Origin: Whitmania pigra
Lineage: Eukaryota > Annelida > Clitellata > Hirudinida > Haemopidae
DNA: 64,000 nucleotides
Direction of reading: 5' to 3'
Assembly: GCA_021613335.1 (NCBI GenBank)
Contig: JAJTWR010000398.1
Span: 156,001 to 220,000, forward strand
The notes beneath the pieces were generated by a model, which worked only from the letters and a program-made list of their open reading frames with translations, made no database searches and was not told where the DNA came from. How positions within the stretch are numbered: the first letter of the stretch is position 1; every line of letters begins with the position of its first letter. Of this stretch, positions 42,401 to 63,180 are shown in pieces. Position numbers and translations under genes: made by a program.

Positions 42401-44595
42401 GACTACGTGCCCTAATTTCTATTGGTCCTTCCTGATATGTTTACTTTCTTAATAGAAAACAGAGAGACAATATCGAAATATATCAGTGATCTGTAGACTG
42501 ATTAGGTTTTCATTGGTCGACTAGCAGGAAGGCTTGATCGGACTGGTCAGACGTTCGTATTCAAAATTTCAAATCGACCAATGACGAAAGAGGTTCCTGC
42601 GTGAAAGAACGTAATTAAATTATTATTAAAAATCAGATTAATCGCTATCGCTATCACATGTCGAAGCAATAAAGAGATAAAACCAACAACATGAAATAAA
42701 GACTTTAACCAGCCTTTCTTAATAATATCAATAAAATTCACATAACAATTAACATTACACATTAGTTGAGCATAATAACAATTCACGACCTTTTTAATTA
42801 AGAATCGAATTCAAAACCAACCAACCGAAGGCAAGAGAGTCAGTTTTGTAAAGACAGTTAGATAGATTCAGTTCGACAGAATAATACGAACGAGAGATTC
42901 TTACTTATACACGAGGAATTTTGAGATAAGTCTGACCTAATGCTTTAAAGGTGATAACGGCCTACAAGTGACGATGAAGATGATGACGTCACGGCTTATC
43001 TCAACATCGGATATGAACAGCAACACTTTCTCAGTTAAACATTTAGCTAAAATCATCGTTGAAAAAAAATCATTGAACAACTCCACATTACACCCAAACA
43101 TTGTTGTCCTACAGAGCGGATTTGTACTTCTGTACTAAACCGCAATGGTTTAACCATTACGACCAACACCGACAAAAGCGCATTTCATCAGCGACAGATC
43201 AGGTAAGAATGGTCGACAATTGACAGGTAGCGGCCTCCTCTCAATCTTAAAACTTGAGAACCACCATTTCGACGATCTTACGAAATCATTGAGGCATCAT
43301 CGTCGTCGTCGTCGTCATCAACTTTACTCTCATCATCGTAGTCGTCGTCATCGTCATCATAACTAGCATTCAATCAGGCTTATCGATATCAATAATGATA
43401 TAATTGCATCGCACTGTTTCCAGCAATCGCAATCACAACACTGGCAACCAACAATAATAATTGTACGAGATAAACGATTTAAATAAGACGACAATTAAAT
43501 CATCACTTGAGTTGAATCTCAAAGCAGCCCCGTAACGAAAATAAATTGATTAGACAGTGTTTAAGTGAATTTAAAACGAAACTTTTTAATGTTTAATGAA
43601 AACAAAACAAATCAAACATCGTAGAACGATTCCTAAAATTCATATAAATAATAATAAATAATAAATAATCTTTTGCAAGTACAAACCTCCAACGGGGGGA
43701 AGGGGGTATTGAGAGCAGAATCAATCAACAATGAAAGTCACCAACAACAACAACTACAACAACAACATCAGCAGTAGCAGCAACAACAACAATAACAATT
43801 TCAACGGAGCACATTTAAATGCTTACGTAGGATCATTAGCACTCGCTAGATCGGCTTATAATAACATCCTATTTAGAGTAAACAGAGCGGCTGACTCGTC
43901 CTGCTAATAACAAGCACTATGGTACTCGGTGTATTCACTGCACACCATCGACAGAGTCACCACCCAAACCAACCAGCCAGGCTAGGGTAAAGCAGACGGA
44001 CTGCCATCCAGCCCCCCCACCACAAACATCAAGCAGAGGATTACAGAAATAGTGTAAAAGCAGGTCAATGATAATGAAAGGGCATGAAAACTTACCCAGG
44101 GATATGAACTTATTCGACGACAATAACGACCAATTCGTTTTTTGTTCGATGGATTTCCCCGCTCGCCGTCTGGGATCGATTGTGTTGTTGATGATGATGA
44201 TGATGATGATGGTGATGATGGTGGTGATGGTTAGTGAGATTGAATGTATTGAATATCTATTGTAGTGGGCTTATATACAGTATTATATTCATTATACTTA
44301 TATACAGTTTTAAGTCAACAATTATTTTTCTATGATCTAATAAATACCTTGGTAGGTACACCTTAGATTTAATAAATATCTTAGTAAGTTGTTACTCAGA
44401 CGGCCATTCAACTCAATAGCACTCAATATTACGAAGTACCAAATTGGTACTATCAAGTATTAGTACTTCTCGTTATCGCCCAAATATCACTTGATCTGCT
44501 CGGCAGTACTAACGATCAGGTCTCTGAGCAATTAAATAAATCAAGACTAAACATGCCCTCGTACAAAACAACATAACAACTTCTACTAGTAATGT

Positions 44596-44890
44596 CCAAT
44601 GGCGTAGCTAGAAGGAATTATCAAATTATCAAAATTGAATAATAAACTAATTGTAACTTCATTTATATATCGCCACATGCATAGCGTCAGAAGCGCTTCT
44701 TGTAACCATTTATATCTCCTTCCCAAGTTCAGGCTGGGTTTCGAACACAACACATAACGACTGCTGCCATTACCGCCGTATGCACGCACATAACCCATTC
44801 GGCTAACCTGCTAACTCCAGTGCTAATTAATGCTAATGGCTCCAAATTATCACTTTCGCCCGGACGTCGCACCCCTAGCTACGGCTCTGG
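44596..44890 (-). mobile_element. tRNA-derived SINE within a MITE-like element
   Basis: On the minus strand there is a pol III A-box-like TTAGCCGAATGGG (plus 44794-44806) and, about 45 nt on, a B-box GTGTTCGAAACCCAG (plus 44734-44748). A tail module follows: GACGCTATGCATGTGGCGAT and then ATATAAATGAA. The outer ends are imperfect inverted repeats, CAATGGCGTAGCTAG on the left and CAGAGCCGTAGCTAG from the right. The best reading is a tRNA-type SINE carried in, or fused with, a short inverted-repeat element. No clear target duplication was found, so the boundaries are approximate. Confidence 0.6.
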
Positions 44891-46721
44891 TCAATTTTTG
44901 ATCGGTTTAGGGCATATCTTGGAGAGAAACCAAAAGAGCAAAATACCTCCTCCCCTCACTCTATTCAGCATCTCTCTGCTTATCTTTCGTTAGCAGTTGC
45001 TATCGCAAATGTGGCCATAATTTTCGTCCAATTATTGTAATAATATCGAGGGAGGCTTTGAACTTTAAAAGTTCCTGAAAGTCTGTGAAATTGGCCCACA
45101 CCTGGCTACAACAAGTTCGTAAGACTTCCTTCCTCTATGTAGAAAAATTGCGATCTTCGTCAGCAATTGGAGAGACCAAAATTGCTAACTTAGAAATAAA
45201 AATAATTTTTGTTTTGTCTGACAAAATATTAGTTATGCCACGGACTTTAACCAAATCAATAAATAAATAAATTTGACAAAATAACATACCAATTGTGTTC
45301 GATATATTTTAGCATTTGTTTGGCAGCACCTGCCAGAGGCCGAAAAGGTTGGAAAACGCAGATGTCTCAAAGCCAAATATTAATTAGCATAATTTATAAT
45401 AATTAGCATAATCATAATTATTATAATTAATTAATATTAATATGATAATTATTTTTGCTCCCCTTCTGACTTCATTCACTAAAACATCACTATCATTGTT
45501 ATTTGTTGACTTGCGGGCGAGAGTTTAATAACGAGAATAAAAATAACCAGAGTATTAACTGTGACAATAACAACGCTCGCTCTGTCTCTCGGCCACCTCC
45601 AGCCTAGCAAGGAGATTTGGTTGCAAGGAGGTTTAGGATCTATTTTCGTATACTTATCTAAACAAACTATAATTGATATAATTGCACTCAATGGAGTCAG
45701 CTTGTTGATAGTGAAAGGCCGAAAGTAGCGAACTTCTATAAACACGAGTCGCTTTCGTAGCTGCAGCTGACAACGGTTGACAACTGACTGGTTGACATAA
45801 CGACTGAAGATGTTGTAGAGGTAATTGAGAACTTGTAAATGAAGACAAACCTCAATCATCAGCTCACTCTTTTCTCTCTCTCTCAGTATTTGGAACTTTG
45901 GAACGCGTAGGAATAAGATTTCGTAAACATGATCAAAATTCAATGGATTTCCCAGTGAGTGAATGAGTGAGTATGTGAGTGAGTGAGTGAGTGAGTGAGT
46001 GTGAATGAATGAATTGGTGATAAACGAAGAGACCAAGTACAGTGCCGTTAATGGATGAGACAACAAGGAGCACAAACAGAACCAACGGGAGACAAATAAA
46101 GTTCGGAGGACCACCTGACTCAACAAAAAAAAGGTTTTCCGATAAATTAACTAGATCGTAATAGTACATTTTAATATCGTCACAACAAACAACAACAATA
46201 AAAATAATAATCCGCACCATTATCATCACTACCATCAGCTGTTAGCCAACTGCTACCAAACCGAGACGACGGCACGTAGTCTCGTAACTACTATAAAACA
46301 GAAATCACTCAATCTGTTTTCAACCTATCCAATCCATATTGACCGTCCTTAATTTGTTCATGGAACCTCTTTTGAAACATAAAACCCCACATAATCCTTG
46401 TTCAATAAATAAATAATAAATAATAAATTACGAGAATAAATTAATAGAAAAATAATTAATAAATCAAACGATTTGACAGCCTGTTGACGCGACGATCCAC
46501 AAAGTCATCAATCAAATCGGTGAAAGAAAGCAAAAATGTAAAAAAAATTTTTTGATGTCATAGCAGAATAGTCAGCCCAGTCAAACATTTTTTTACCCAC
46601 CCTTCCCTCACCTCACCATCTCACCGCATTCCACTCTCAACGGCAGCCCTGTCTCTCAGTCCCTTTCTGTCCCCATAGTCTGGTCAGTACGATTCCACAG
46701 GCTGATTGTGAAGCAAATAAT

Positions 46722-46731
46722 AATAATAACA

Positions 46732-46785
<54 letters not shown>

Positions 46786-46844
46786 TAATAATAATAATAA
46801 TAATAAATAATAATAATAATAATAATAATATAATAATAATAATA

Positions 46845-46885
<41 letters not shown>

Positions 46886-46886
46886 T
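46722..46886 (+). repeat. (AAT)n microsatellite with ATA slips
   Basis: About 165 bp of AAT units broken by several TATAAT and AAAT slips. Confidence 0.97.
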
Positions 46887-49800
46887 CTCCATCATCAAAT
46901 CCTGCTGCTAATTAATCCAAACCATGATCATAATCTATTCATTTATTCCGCTCATTAGCATATATCGACGAAGGAGGATGGGAATTCGAGCCGATCTTGG
47001 AAATATGGATCCTCTCGTTCAACTCACTCGCTGTGAATGCATAAGTAACTTTATTTTTTATTTCACGCTTATTAAAGCTATTTATAGTCAGGCCGATCGG
47101 CCTTGCATATCAACGAGGGCGAACACTCTGCAGATGAGATGATGATAATAATTAAGTGATTTAAATATTCAAATTAGCTCGATTAATTATTAATTACTCA
47201 TCATTTGTCTAATTTGATTGGTATCATGGTTGATTATCGTCACCCTTGATAACCAGCTCCATCTACAGGCCAGATAATCCGCCATGCTTGCTGTCCTGTC
47301 TATAATTTCGATCTAGGGCAGCTATTGCAAAAAAAAAACAACAGTATACTTCCTTCAAAAGTTTACTGATAAACTGCGCCTCTAATGATACCCCGATACT
47401 CAAGTTATATCAATAAATCGTAGGCATTATTTTTAACACTCTTAATATTCAATAACATTTAATATAATATTATTGGTGATTCATTAATATTCACTGTTAG
47501 CAACTCTTCTATACTTTCGCTTATCCAGCAAAGAGTGAGAATTAAAATGATGTTATTGGTTTCTCATTACTTGCAGACTTGTACATATACAACAACAACA
47601 ACAACAACATCGGCAGACGACACTGAGAAGACAAGTCTCATTAAAGAGGTGACATATTAATTAACACCATTCCAACAAGACGCTTGTCACACGGCAGATT
47701 GGTATGGGTACTGGGTTCTGTCACAGTAGTTACCCTCATTAACCTCTAGTTTGCCATGAGAGTGACAGCCATCACCTAGCTACTGCACTCCCTTCTCACT
47801 CCTCATTCCCATGACCCCAGTCAATCTGCACAATGAGTCCGATCAATTTATCAATCATTCAATCAATCAATCAACGAGTCGGTCAGTCAATTAATCAATC
47901 AATGCCAATCATAAAGTCAGAAAGGGCAAGTCTCGATGAAAATAATAAAGGGAGACATTTTTAAGTGCAGTAAAGAGTCCTTGCAATGGCACTATTGAGC
48001 GAGTCATTGTTGTCATTGTTGGCCGGGCGACTCGGCATAATTTCACGCACCAGAATGGCGCTAAGGTGGCTGTCAGGTGGTTTTGATGGTAGCTGGTTGA
48101 AGGGTGGAAGGTACACTATGCGGTAATACTATAAGTAGGGGTGCATATCGGATAGGGTAAGGTCAGGGATGCAGTTGTTAGGCACAAAAAATGAAGCCTC
48201 GTGTGAGTTGGCTTTTGCCCGACACTAGGCCAACGATACAATAGGCGGGAGCAATTAGTGATCGAGGTATATTCTAATTCAAGAATTTATTTCATATCAA
48301 ATAGGATGGCGAATTTGAGTTTAAACAAACATTGGCACCATTAGCACCAACATCACAATTGGCACTAACATCCCCGTAGTCATCATCGACAATTATGTGT
48401 CTCATTAACTCCTCATCATTATCACATTATTACTTATCTCTATCCACTGCAGTTAGCAACCTCTCCAAGCAATCTGGTATAATTAAAAAGCAGACACAAA
48501 AAAATATCACGGCCATAAATTACAGAGGTTAGACAAATTATAAGCAACACACGCACAATCTTTCACATGCACACAATTCAAGGTGCTCCCACTCACTAAT
48601 ACATGCAAAAATCACATCTGAACAGAAGATTTCATGCGAGTCGATCCCCCACGTTCTTTGAAACCCAATACAATCCTCTGCTTAGATTGGTCAACAATAC
48701 ATAAATAATAAGATACTTGAAAGTAAAGTCATAAGCTAAAGGATTTGTTGGTCATGGACTAAACAGATTCCATTTGTGGAATAGTGGAAGGGTTGGACCA
48801 TCTGAACATAGGTTTGGTGTGATCCATCACTACCATAACTGGCAGTATAGTGACTTTTGTTTTTAACCATTTCAAATGCATTTACAATTCTTAAAAGCAT
48901 TTCAAGCATGTGTAGGAAGCAACAGTCACTTGAATTATGCACAAAACTTTCAGTTCATACTTCATTACATCATCACAGCATGTCTTAGAGACACTCAATA
49001 AACTAACTTCATTAAAAAAAATACAAGCTAACAACAGAGTTTATAATAACACATTCATAACTACAGCTGGTTAAAAAAAATCACACAACAAACACCAACA
49101 AATGCTAAATAATATCACCTGACTAATAATTATTGACAATTTCCAACCTGGCCTTACAATGTATGAAGGTATGACCACAAATTTGTTAATGACACATAAA
49201 ATTAATGAAAAATTTATTTCACAAGTAATTCAGGCCCCAACAGTGAAGCCATCAAATGAAACATAATGCAATAAAAAGTGTTATCTGTCTTCATCTGTTT
49301 CAAGCAACAAATGTCCCAATCAATCGAGCTGAACAGTTTGTAATCATTCACACAATCAGTAGATAAAGTGTCAATCATATTTCCCAACACAGCAACCAAT
49401 AACTTTCAGGTCACAACAAAGTAAAAATTTTCATCAAAGTGATTTATTTAAAGATCAATACTCAAAAGTCTTTTTAAAGCTCTGATATTAAAATAGTATT
49501 CAATAAATAAAATAAATCTGAGAATCAAAACAGATATAATCAGCCACAGTTGGTATGAAGCCCACATGTGTCCACGATCAATACAACACTGAATTAGACA
49601 ATATCTCCATCAAATAAAATGTCACTAAAAAAAATTCGGCGCAAAAATATTAGAAAATAACACTCACTTTAGAAACCCTACGAGCGCAAAATCTAATTTT
49701 CTTTTATTACAAAACTTGCAGCGAGTCTCTCAGTTCGAAAATTGTACACAAACAATAAATACCACTACACAGCCAGCCCAGAATTGAAAATGCGCTCAAT

Positions 49801-50845
49801 CGCTTGGACGTTTAGTTTTGTTGGCTTGGGATAATAAAAGCATTCAATGCACTTTGTACGTACGACTGTTTCTCATTTATTTTCACGACTTTTTGACAAA
49901 TTGTTTTTCATTAAATATTTTTTAATAACGCGATTAACTCATCCAGAATCTAGAAAGACTAGAATTCGATTACATCAATGCTTTATTTTTACGACTTATT
50001 CAATGGTATGTTTAGATGACTTTTGAACTTTTTGTACTCTATTGATTATTTTGTAACAACCCAGAAAGGATTTCTGAAGTATACATATAACGAACGATTT
50101 CAATTAAAACCTGAAAATAATATGTCAACTATGTTCAACTAAATATAAACTTGTTTTATAATTGTAAACATCATCACAAATTTACAAAACTTTCAAAATA
50201 AGAATGTTTGAAATAATGTCTTTGTAAGATTACATTTAATGTTTTCATTTTAAAACTATATTTAATAATATTAAATAAACAGATGTCAGAGGACTAAACA
50301 ACAAATATCATGTCTATGCATAAGTTTATTTTTTGCATCGCTCAACATCACGTTAGAAATCACCTGGTACTGACAATCATTACAAAATGAAGTTGAAAGG
50401 CATTAAAAGTAAGTTAATAATGAATATACCGATTGAACACAAGTTAATATTGAACATACTGATTCCATACATTGCATGAACTTTAGGTCATTTCTCTGAA
50501 TTAGTATTAGTACGTAGTCTATCTTGAACCATAAAACAAACTTTGCGCATTATCAGGAGTTAAACAATTACTTTGTAGGCCTTATAATTCTTTAGACTAC
50601 TGCAGTTGAAATATAAAGTAAAACGGGCCAGATTTATATCATTAAATTCAGTCAAAAAACCAATGAAAATGCCCTAAAAGAAGTCTAAATCCGAGTCTCC
50701 AAATTCCAGTATAAATGGCTTGATGACACTACATATTATAACAAGGAATTCAGTCAGTGCCTAGTTCGCTGGAATGAAATTAATTAGTCGGGTAAAATAT
50801 GATAATTATGTTAAATTATACCAATATTCATACCCAGTGCCAGTC

Positions 50846-56493
<5,648 letters not shown>

Positions 56494-56528
56494 TTCCATG
56501 CTTCGAATGAAGTTTTGTTTTTGCTGAG

Positions 56529-56534
56529 AATAAA
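56529..56534 (+). terminator. Polyadenylation signal AATAAA of the helicase gene
   Basis: Canonical AATAAA 36 bp after the helicase stop codon, implying a very short 3' UTR. Confidence 0.75.
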
Positions 56535-56765
56535 CTGTTGTGAACAAAATGGAATTTGAGCATTTTTTAAATTCTCTTTGTGGTGCTATATGTTGTTGTA
56601 TTCTTTTCATCCATTTGTGTTTTGCTGTTATTTTAATAATAATAATAATGCAATGAAGGTTCAGAACAGGAATTTCAGATGGTGCAAGAAACCCATTAAA
56701 GGTGCACTTCATTGAATGATCCTTATCACTCTTCTGACACCAGTCGTACAAAGAATAATAATAAC

Positions 56766-56860
56766 TTGGCTTGGGTAACTGAACAAGTCAAGGCTTTGGA
56801 GTGGCTCCACTATGAGTTCAAATCCTAGCTGCTTACAAAAGTTTATACAACTGATATACA
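56766..56860 (+). mobile_element. tRNA-like SINE fragment, copy A
   Basis: Contains GGGTAACTGAACAAGTCAAG, then a B-box-like GAGTTCAAATCCTA (56814-56827), then GCTTACAAAAGTTTATACAACT. It aligns along its length with the copy at 60303-60395. It lies between the converging helicase and YEATS4 genes. Confidence 0.5.
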
Positions 56861-56941
56861 ATATCAAGCGAGGCCAGGAATCACACCAGTTGTTGTTCCA
56901 ACTGTTCAAGTTGACATAATTTTATAAACGACAGTGACCGC

Positions 56942-56947
56942 TTTATT
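56942..56947 (-). terminator. Polyadenylation signal AATAAA of YEATS4
   Basis: TTTATT on plus reads AATAAA on the gene strand, about 90 bp beyond the YEATS4 stop codon. Confidence 0.65.
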
Positions 56948-57034
56948 TACACAAAACATGGAAGAATCCTTCGTGAGGTTTACGACAGTTTGAGACCCAG
57001 GACAACCCGATTCTGCCTCCAATTCGAGACTCAG

Positions 57035-58698
<1,664 letters not shown>

Positions 58699-59052
58699 CT
58701 CCTAAACAAAATAAAGAAATATAAACAAAGCCTTCGAGACGAAAGTTAAGATTTCTTTGCTTTACTTAACAAAAATTATAATTATTGGGCAATAAAATAT
58801 TTTGCAAATATTTGTATTGTAATATTTTAATAATACATCTCTTCTACTTTGAAATTGACCAGAAAAGTATGCATTGGCAGATGAATTATCTTCTGAGGAA
58901 AAACACCAACATTCAAAATTGTATGCGACATTTTTTTAATTTAAAATTTTTTAACTATTTATTGGGCTCGGCTATCAAAAGGGTCTAATAATTTTGTGAA
59001 GCATTTATCAGTTTATTTTAAAATTTGTATAAACTCTATTGGCAAGTTAAAG

Positions 59053-59166
59053 CAGGGACGTTATTTGGGCGGCCCTCTGACTTTAGACTAGACACAAAAA
59101 CGATCATCACCTCATGTTTTAAGAGGGTTTGTCCCCCTCTAAGAAAAAGCTGAAATGACGTCCCTG
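59053..59166 (+). mobile_element. 114-bp MITE with inverted ends, copy 1
   Basis: Starts CAGGGACGTTATTT and ends with the complement of CAGGGACGTCATTT: 13 of 14 terminal bases match. The flanks GTTAAAG and GTTAACG look like a decayed target duplication. The interior includes GTTTTAAGAGGGTTTGTCCC, shared with the copy at 59911-59991. Confidence 0.7.
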
Positions 59167-59910
59167 GTTAACGCTAACACCAAATCATCATATCATTTCA
59201 GAAGACTTTAGCCAAATGAACAAGAATAACAATAGGCTGGTGAACCAAATTTTGAATAAAAAAAATAGTTTCTTAAAGTAATTTTAGAAAATAAATGATC
59301 CAATAAATGAGCTAATGTGTTTAATACACATCCTGCTAACCAGCGACAAATAACCAATTTAAAATTTACCATTATTTAAGTAGTTGGTTTTTGTTTTGTT
59401 TTCGTAGGTTTTGTTTAATCCATTGTAACGTTAGTAATTTTAAAACTATCTCGAACGAACCTATTGACCGCTTATTGTTTTTCGCCGCTGGAAGCCCGCG
59501 TGTTTCGAGACTTTTGAGATCGTCTGCTCCTTTGTTGTTGCTGTTAATAAGAAACGTTTATGAAAATAAACCCTACTAAGTTAATCCTTTATTTTATGAT
59601 GTCTTAATGAGCCGTAGGAATCGACTGGGGTCATTTTTTAGCCGGGCCGGAGCCGGTACAAAATATATGTTTAGATATGAAACTTTCTAACGTATTAACA
59701 GTGTAATTTTCTGCTTTTTTTCAATGTTTTAATACTAATTCAATGCTAGAATGCAAATTCATTGATGAATGCAGTTATTTTGCTGTATTTCCATCATTTC
59801 AATACTCAATTGTACACATAAAACTTGAGTTGACTATTCCTTCATTAACTATCTTTGGTTATCAACCTTTAGCGAAGTCTAAAGAGAAATTCAGTCTTTT
59901 TGTTTTGCTT

Positions 59911-59991
59911 GACTTTGGGATAAAATGAAAAAGGTCATCTCTTAAAGTTTTACGAGGGTTTGCCCCTTGAAAAAACTGAAACAAAATCCCT
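59911..59991 (+). mobile_element. Related MITE fragment, copy 2
   Basis: Shares GACTTT, GTCATC, GTTTTACGAGGGTTTGCCCC, AAAAACTGAA and a final TCCCT in the same order as copy 1, with small gaps. The left inverted end was not found, so it appears truncated or more diverged. Confidence 0.55.
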
Positions 59992-60302
59992 TTATCTGAG
60001 AGGCAAAGATAGAACAAGAATAAGGAGAAACGTGTAGGTGTTTCGGATGACCCTTTCCTTCTGAAAGGTGCGTCCTAACGAACTGCTAGCATGGATGAAT
60101 GGATGGTCCACCTGCCATCCCAAGTAATAGTGAAAGCAGTTCTAAATGGCATTCGTGGTGAGACGTTTATCAAATGAGGAAACATTAAAGTTTCTTAAGT
60201 CTAGGTATTTTAAGAGCAGCTTTATTCCACAAAGGTGCTCCAAGTATTGGACTATTTTGTTTAATATGATTAGTTATTATGAGTTATCATGATTAATACC
60301 AG

Positions 60303-60395
60303 GTGTCGGTAGCCAGTGATCAAGACCTTGGCCTTGGTGCAACAATTGGGTGTTCAAATCCCAGCCTCTGTCAAGAGTTTTTATAACTAACACTT
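60303..60395 (+). mobile_element. tRNA-like SINE fragment, copy B
   Basis: A-box-like GGTAGCCAGTGATCAAG, then B-box GTGTTCAAATCCCAG (60350-60364), then CCTCTGTCAAGAGTTTTTATAACT. Similar over its length to copy A at 56766-56860. Confidence 0.55.
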
Positions 60396-61309
60396 GATGA
60401 TTTTATTCCATCAAGGGAGAGATTTTATGACAACTTGGATTCAGACATGGAATAGACGTTCGCATTTATAAAAAAAAAATTGTCTAAATTTCTTATACAT
60501 GTTTTACAAAAAAAAAACCTGGGCCGGGGTCTCCGGTCGATTCCTAATGAGCCGGGGGAAGTTTGTCGAAGTTGGTCACAATATTTTTTTCGAAATCAGA
60601 GACACGCAGGGTCTGATCCAGAAACTGACCGGTTAATGCTGCAGATTAAAATGTCCGGATGTTATTTTTTACTTTTATTTTTTTTAATTAATAACATAAG
60701 ATCTCTGCATTCTCAAAACTTAAATCTGTGTTTTTTTTTGAGTGGAGTTAAAGATAATCCCGGCATTAACAAGAATAAACAAACTCTTAATAATTAATTG
60801 AGGGTTATTTGTTTCGTTGTTAATGTCGTAGTCATGACTAATTTGTGGTTGTTGGTCAGGATTCATTCATCCGTACCCTGTGAAATTGACTTTTTGTCAG
60901 TCAAGTGCACATCGATCATTTGTTAGAAGTATTACCAGTTATTAATTACAAGTGTTTTTTGGTTGTACCGAAGTGGTACTGAAGCGTAATAATTATGCTG
61001 TTATATCATGCTATTATGCTATTATATTATGAAGTTGTTGCTTAAAATAATAATAGTAATATTATGTACGGGATAGGATGGAAAATTAATTACCTGCGTC
61101 AATTTAAGCCTCCTAATTTTCTCCTAATTTTTTCATTACTTAAATTAATTTAATTATTCTAATTCCCATTAATTCATAACTTTTATTATTTAACGTAACC
61201 ACTCATAGTTCCAACATCATAATTTCTATCAACAATTCTCATCACCATCCCAATTTTCAACCTCACAATCATCGATGCATCAGCCTACGTAGCGACATTT
61301 GGCCATAAA

Positions 61310-61437
61310 TTAGCCGGCTACAAGTCGGCTGCTAGCTGAGTCAATCTGGGAAGGTGTCAAGGCGTAGAAGTGACTGATGTCGGTCTTTTCCTGCTGGATA
61401 TTAGCGATTGACTGGAAACACTTGCCGATGAGAGCAG
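61310..61437 (-). CDS. Probable terminal exon of an unidentified gene
   Basis: After acceptor TTCATCCAG the minus strand reads ALIGKCFQSIANIQQEKTDI, then SHFYALTPSQIDSASSRLVA and one more residue before TAA at 61310-61312. The amino-acid mix is balanced and GC is higher than the surroundings, unlike the repeat-born frames nearby. It starts two bases into a codon, so at least one exon must lie upstream, at higher coordinates. I could not find that exon in the microsatellite-rich stretch to 64000; it may lie outside the window. No family recognised. Confidence 0.45.
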
Positions 61438-61518
61438 CTGGATGAAGAATCGATTATGGCGATGGTGATGATGATGGCGATGGTTAATAGCAAGGTGATG
61501 GGGAAAATTATGGCGATT

Positions 61519-61519
61519 G

Positions 61520-61565
<46 letters not shown>
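61519..61565 (+). repeat. (GAT)n microsatellite
   Basis: About 15 GAT units within a wider GAT/GAC-rich stretch (61440-61640). Confidence 0.95.
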
Positions 61566-62215
61566 AGTGAAGATGACGATAGTAGTAATGGTTATGATGA
61601 TGATGATGACGACGACGATGATGATGGAAATGACGGAGCCAATGAAAGTCACACCCCACGTGGATACGGTGAGACGCAATTGCACGCACGCTGATCAACA
61701 CACGCGTGGAAGAACATAAATTGCTGACAAGAAAATTCAACCCAGTGGGGAGCCTCAGACCATAGTGATGGGTTGGTGCATGTTCGAGGATGATGATGAT
61801 GATGATGATGACTGTGACGGTGCTGATGATGATGGTCAGAGTGGTGGAGATATTGGTGATTGAACGACACAGTAAAACAAGGCTGAGCTTCGTTGTCCTC
61901 TTCCTTCTTCTCCTCCTTCTCCTCATCATCATCATCCTCATTATAGGCGTCGTCATCATCGAGATCACCATAACCATCACCATAATAGTCGCATTGGTGA
62001 GTGTGACGTTGACGACTTAATTGGTGTAAAAGGAAGTATTTCTCCCCACAAGAACAAAGACCTCTTTGACAAGAGTTCAACCTTTCAATGGTGAGACTTG
62101 TTCTCATTTGGACCCGATTTTTACTTAATTTCTTCATCGAGATTAGGCGAAGGTTTTCAAGAACAGCGAGTCATTCATAACAGATTCTTTCGTTCGTTCA
62201 ATCGTGTTTTTTTTA

Positions 62216-62402
62216 TTCATTCACTCGTTCGTTCGTTCGTTCATTCACTTCAATCAAATCTAATCCTATCCTGGATTCTCGGCTAACCTCATCGCCAATT
62301 TCACTCACTCGTTTAGGCATTCAATCGCTCACTCACTCACTACCTTACTCACTCACCCACCCAGTCACTCACTCACTCACTCATTCACTCACTCATTAAC
62401 TT
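62216..62402 (+). repeat. Imperfect CATT/CACT/CGTT tetranucleotide repeat
   Basis: Short blocks of CATT, CGTT and CACT units separated by unique bases; the same unit types recur at 62565-62650. Confidence 0.85.
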
Positions 62403-63093
62403 CCTTCACTTCTCAGTTCAGTCAGTCAGTCTGTATTGACCCATTGTGTCAGCAGTTCACACGTCTCTATATCAACACAGCACGAATCCGAATAGGGATC
62501 AAGATATTACATGCTGTCCTGAGCCGCTTTTTTTTTATATGTCTCTGCGTTTATCGTAATCACTTGCTTACTCACTCAGTCACTCAATCACTCTTTCATC
62601 CATTCATTTACTCATTAACTCATTCGCTCAGGCACTCAATTATTCACTTAACTATAATGATTCATTTTAAAATCATATTATAATTATTTGCAGAAGGTAG
62701 TCTGACTATCAAGGTCTTTAAAAAATATAATAAAAACTTTTACTAGATGGCGTCGCGGATTGCGATGACAACGTTACTGTTGCTGGTGATGATGACGATG
62801 CCGTTGCTGATGATGGCGATGATGATGATGATATTAGTGAAGAGGATGCTAAAGACTACGATGATGATGTGATGATCATGAGCCGGTCACTCGAGATGAT
62901 GTTGATGTTGTTTTCATCATCTTTTTTTATCAACGTGATTGCACGCAACAACGCTCTACGCCATGCCTTTTCCCCTTTTATCGCTCGTGTTATCATGCTG
63001 TTGCTATGGTAACTCCTCTTCACAACAACATCATGAGGTATTGACGTCATGTTGTCATGTTGTTATTATTGTTATGTTTTCAGTCGAATTGAT

Positions 63094-63180
63094 GAGTGGA
63101 TGGATGGACGGATGGATGAATGAATGGACAGATGGATGGGTAAATGGATGGATGAATGAATGGATGGATGGACGCACAGA
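63094..63180 (+). repeat. Imperfect (GGAT)n repeat
   Basis: GGAT, GAAT and GGAC units; a decayed relative of the longer array at 63435. Confidence 0.88.

Larger units (their letters stand above)
36110..50845. other. Large gene-poor region, 14.7 kb
   Basis: I find no exon pair with domain content on either strand. Open frames (e.g. 39505-39786 minus, 42547-42786 minus, 45479-46126 minus) are low-complexity or lack recognisable protein features. Contents: microsatellites, an AT-palindromic stretch, a SINE/MITE composite, CATT/CATC-rich sequence at 41480-42010 and GAGT repeats at 45953-46012. The part nearest 36.1 kb may hold sacsin 5' sequence; that nearest 50.8 kb may hold the helicase promoter. 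Confidence 0.45.
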
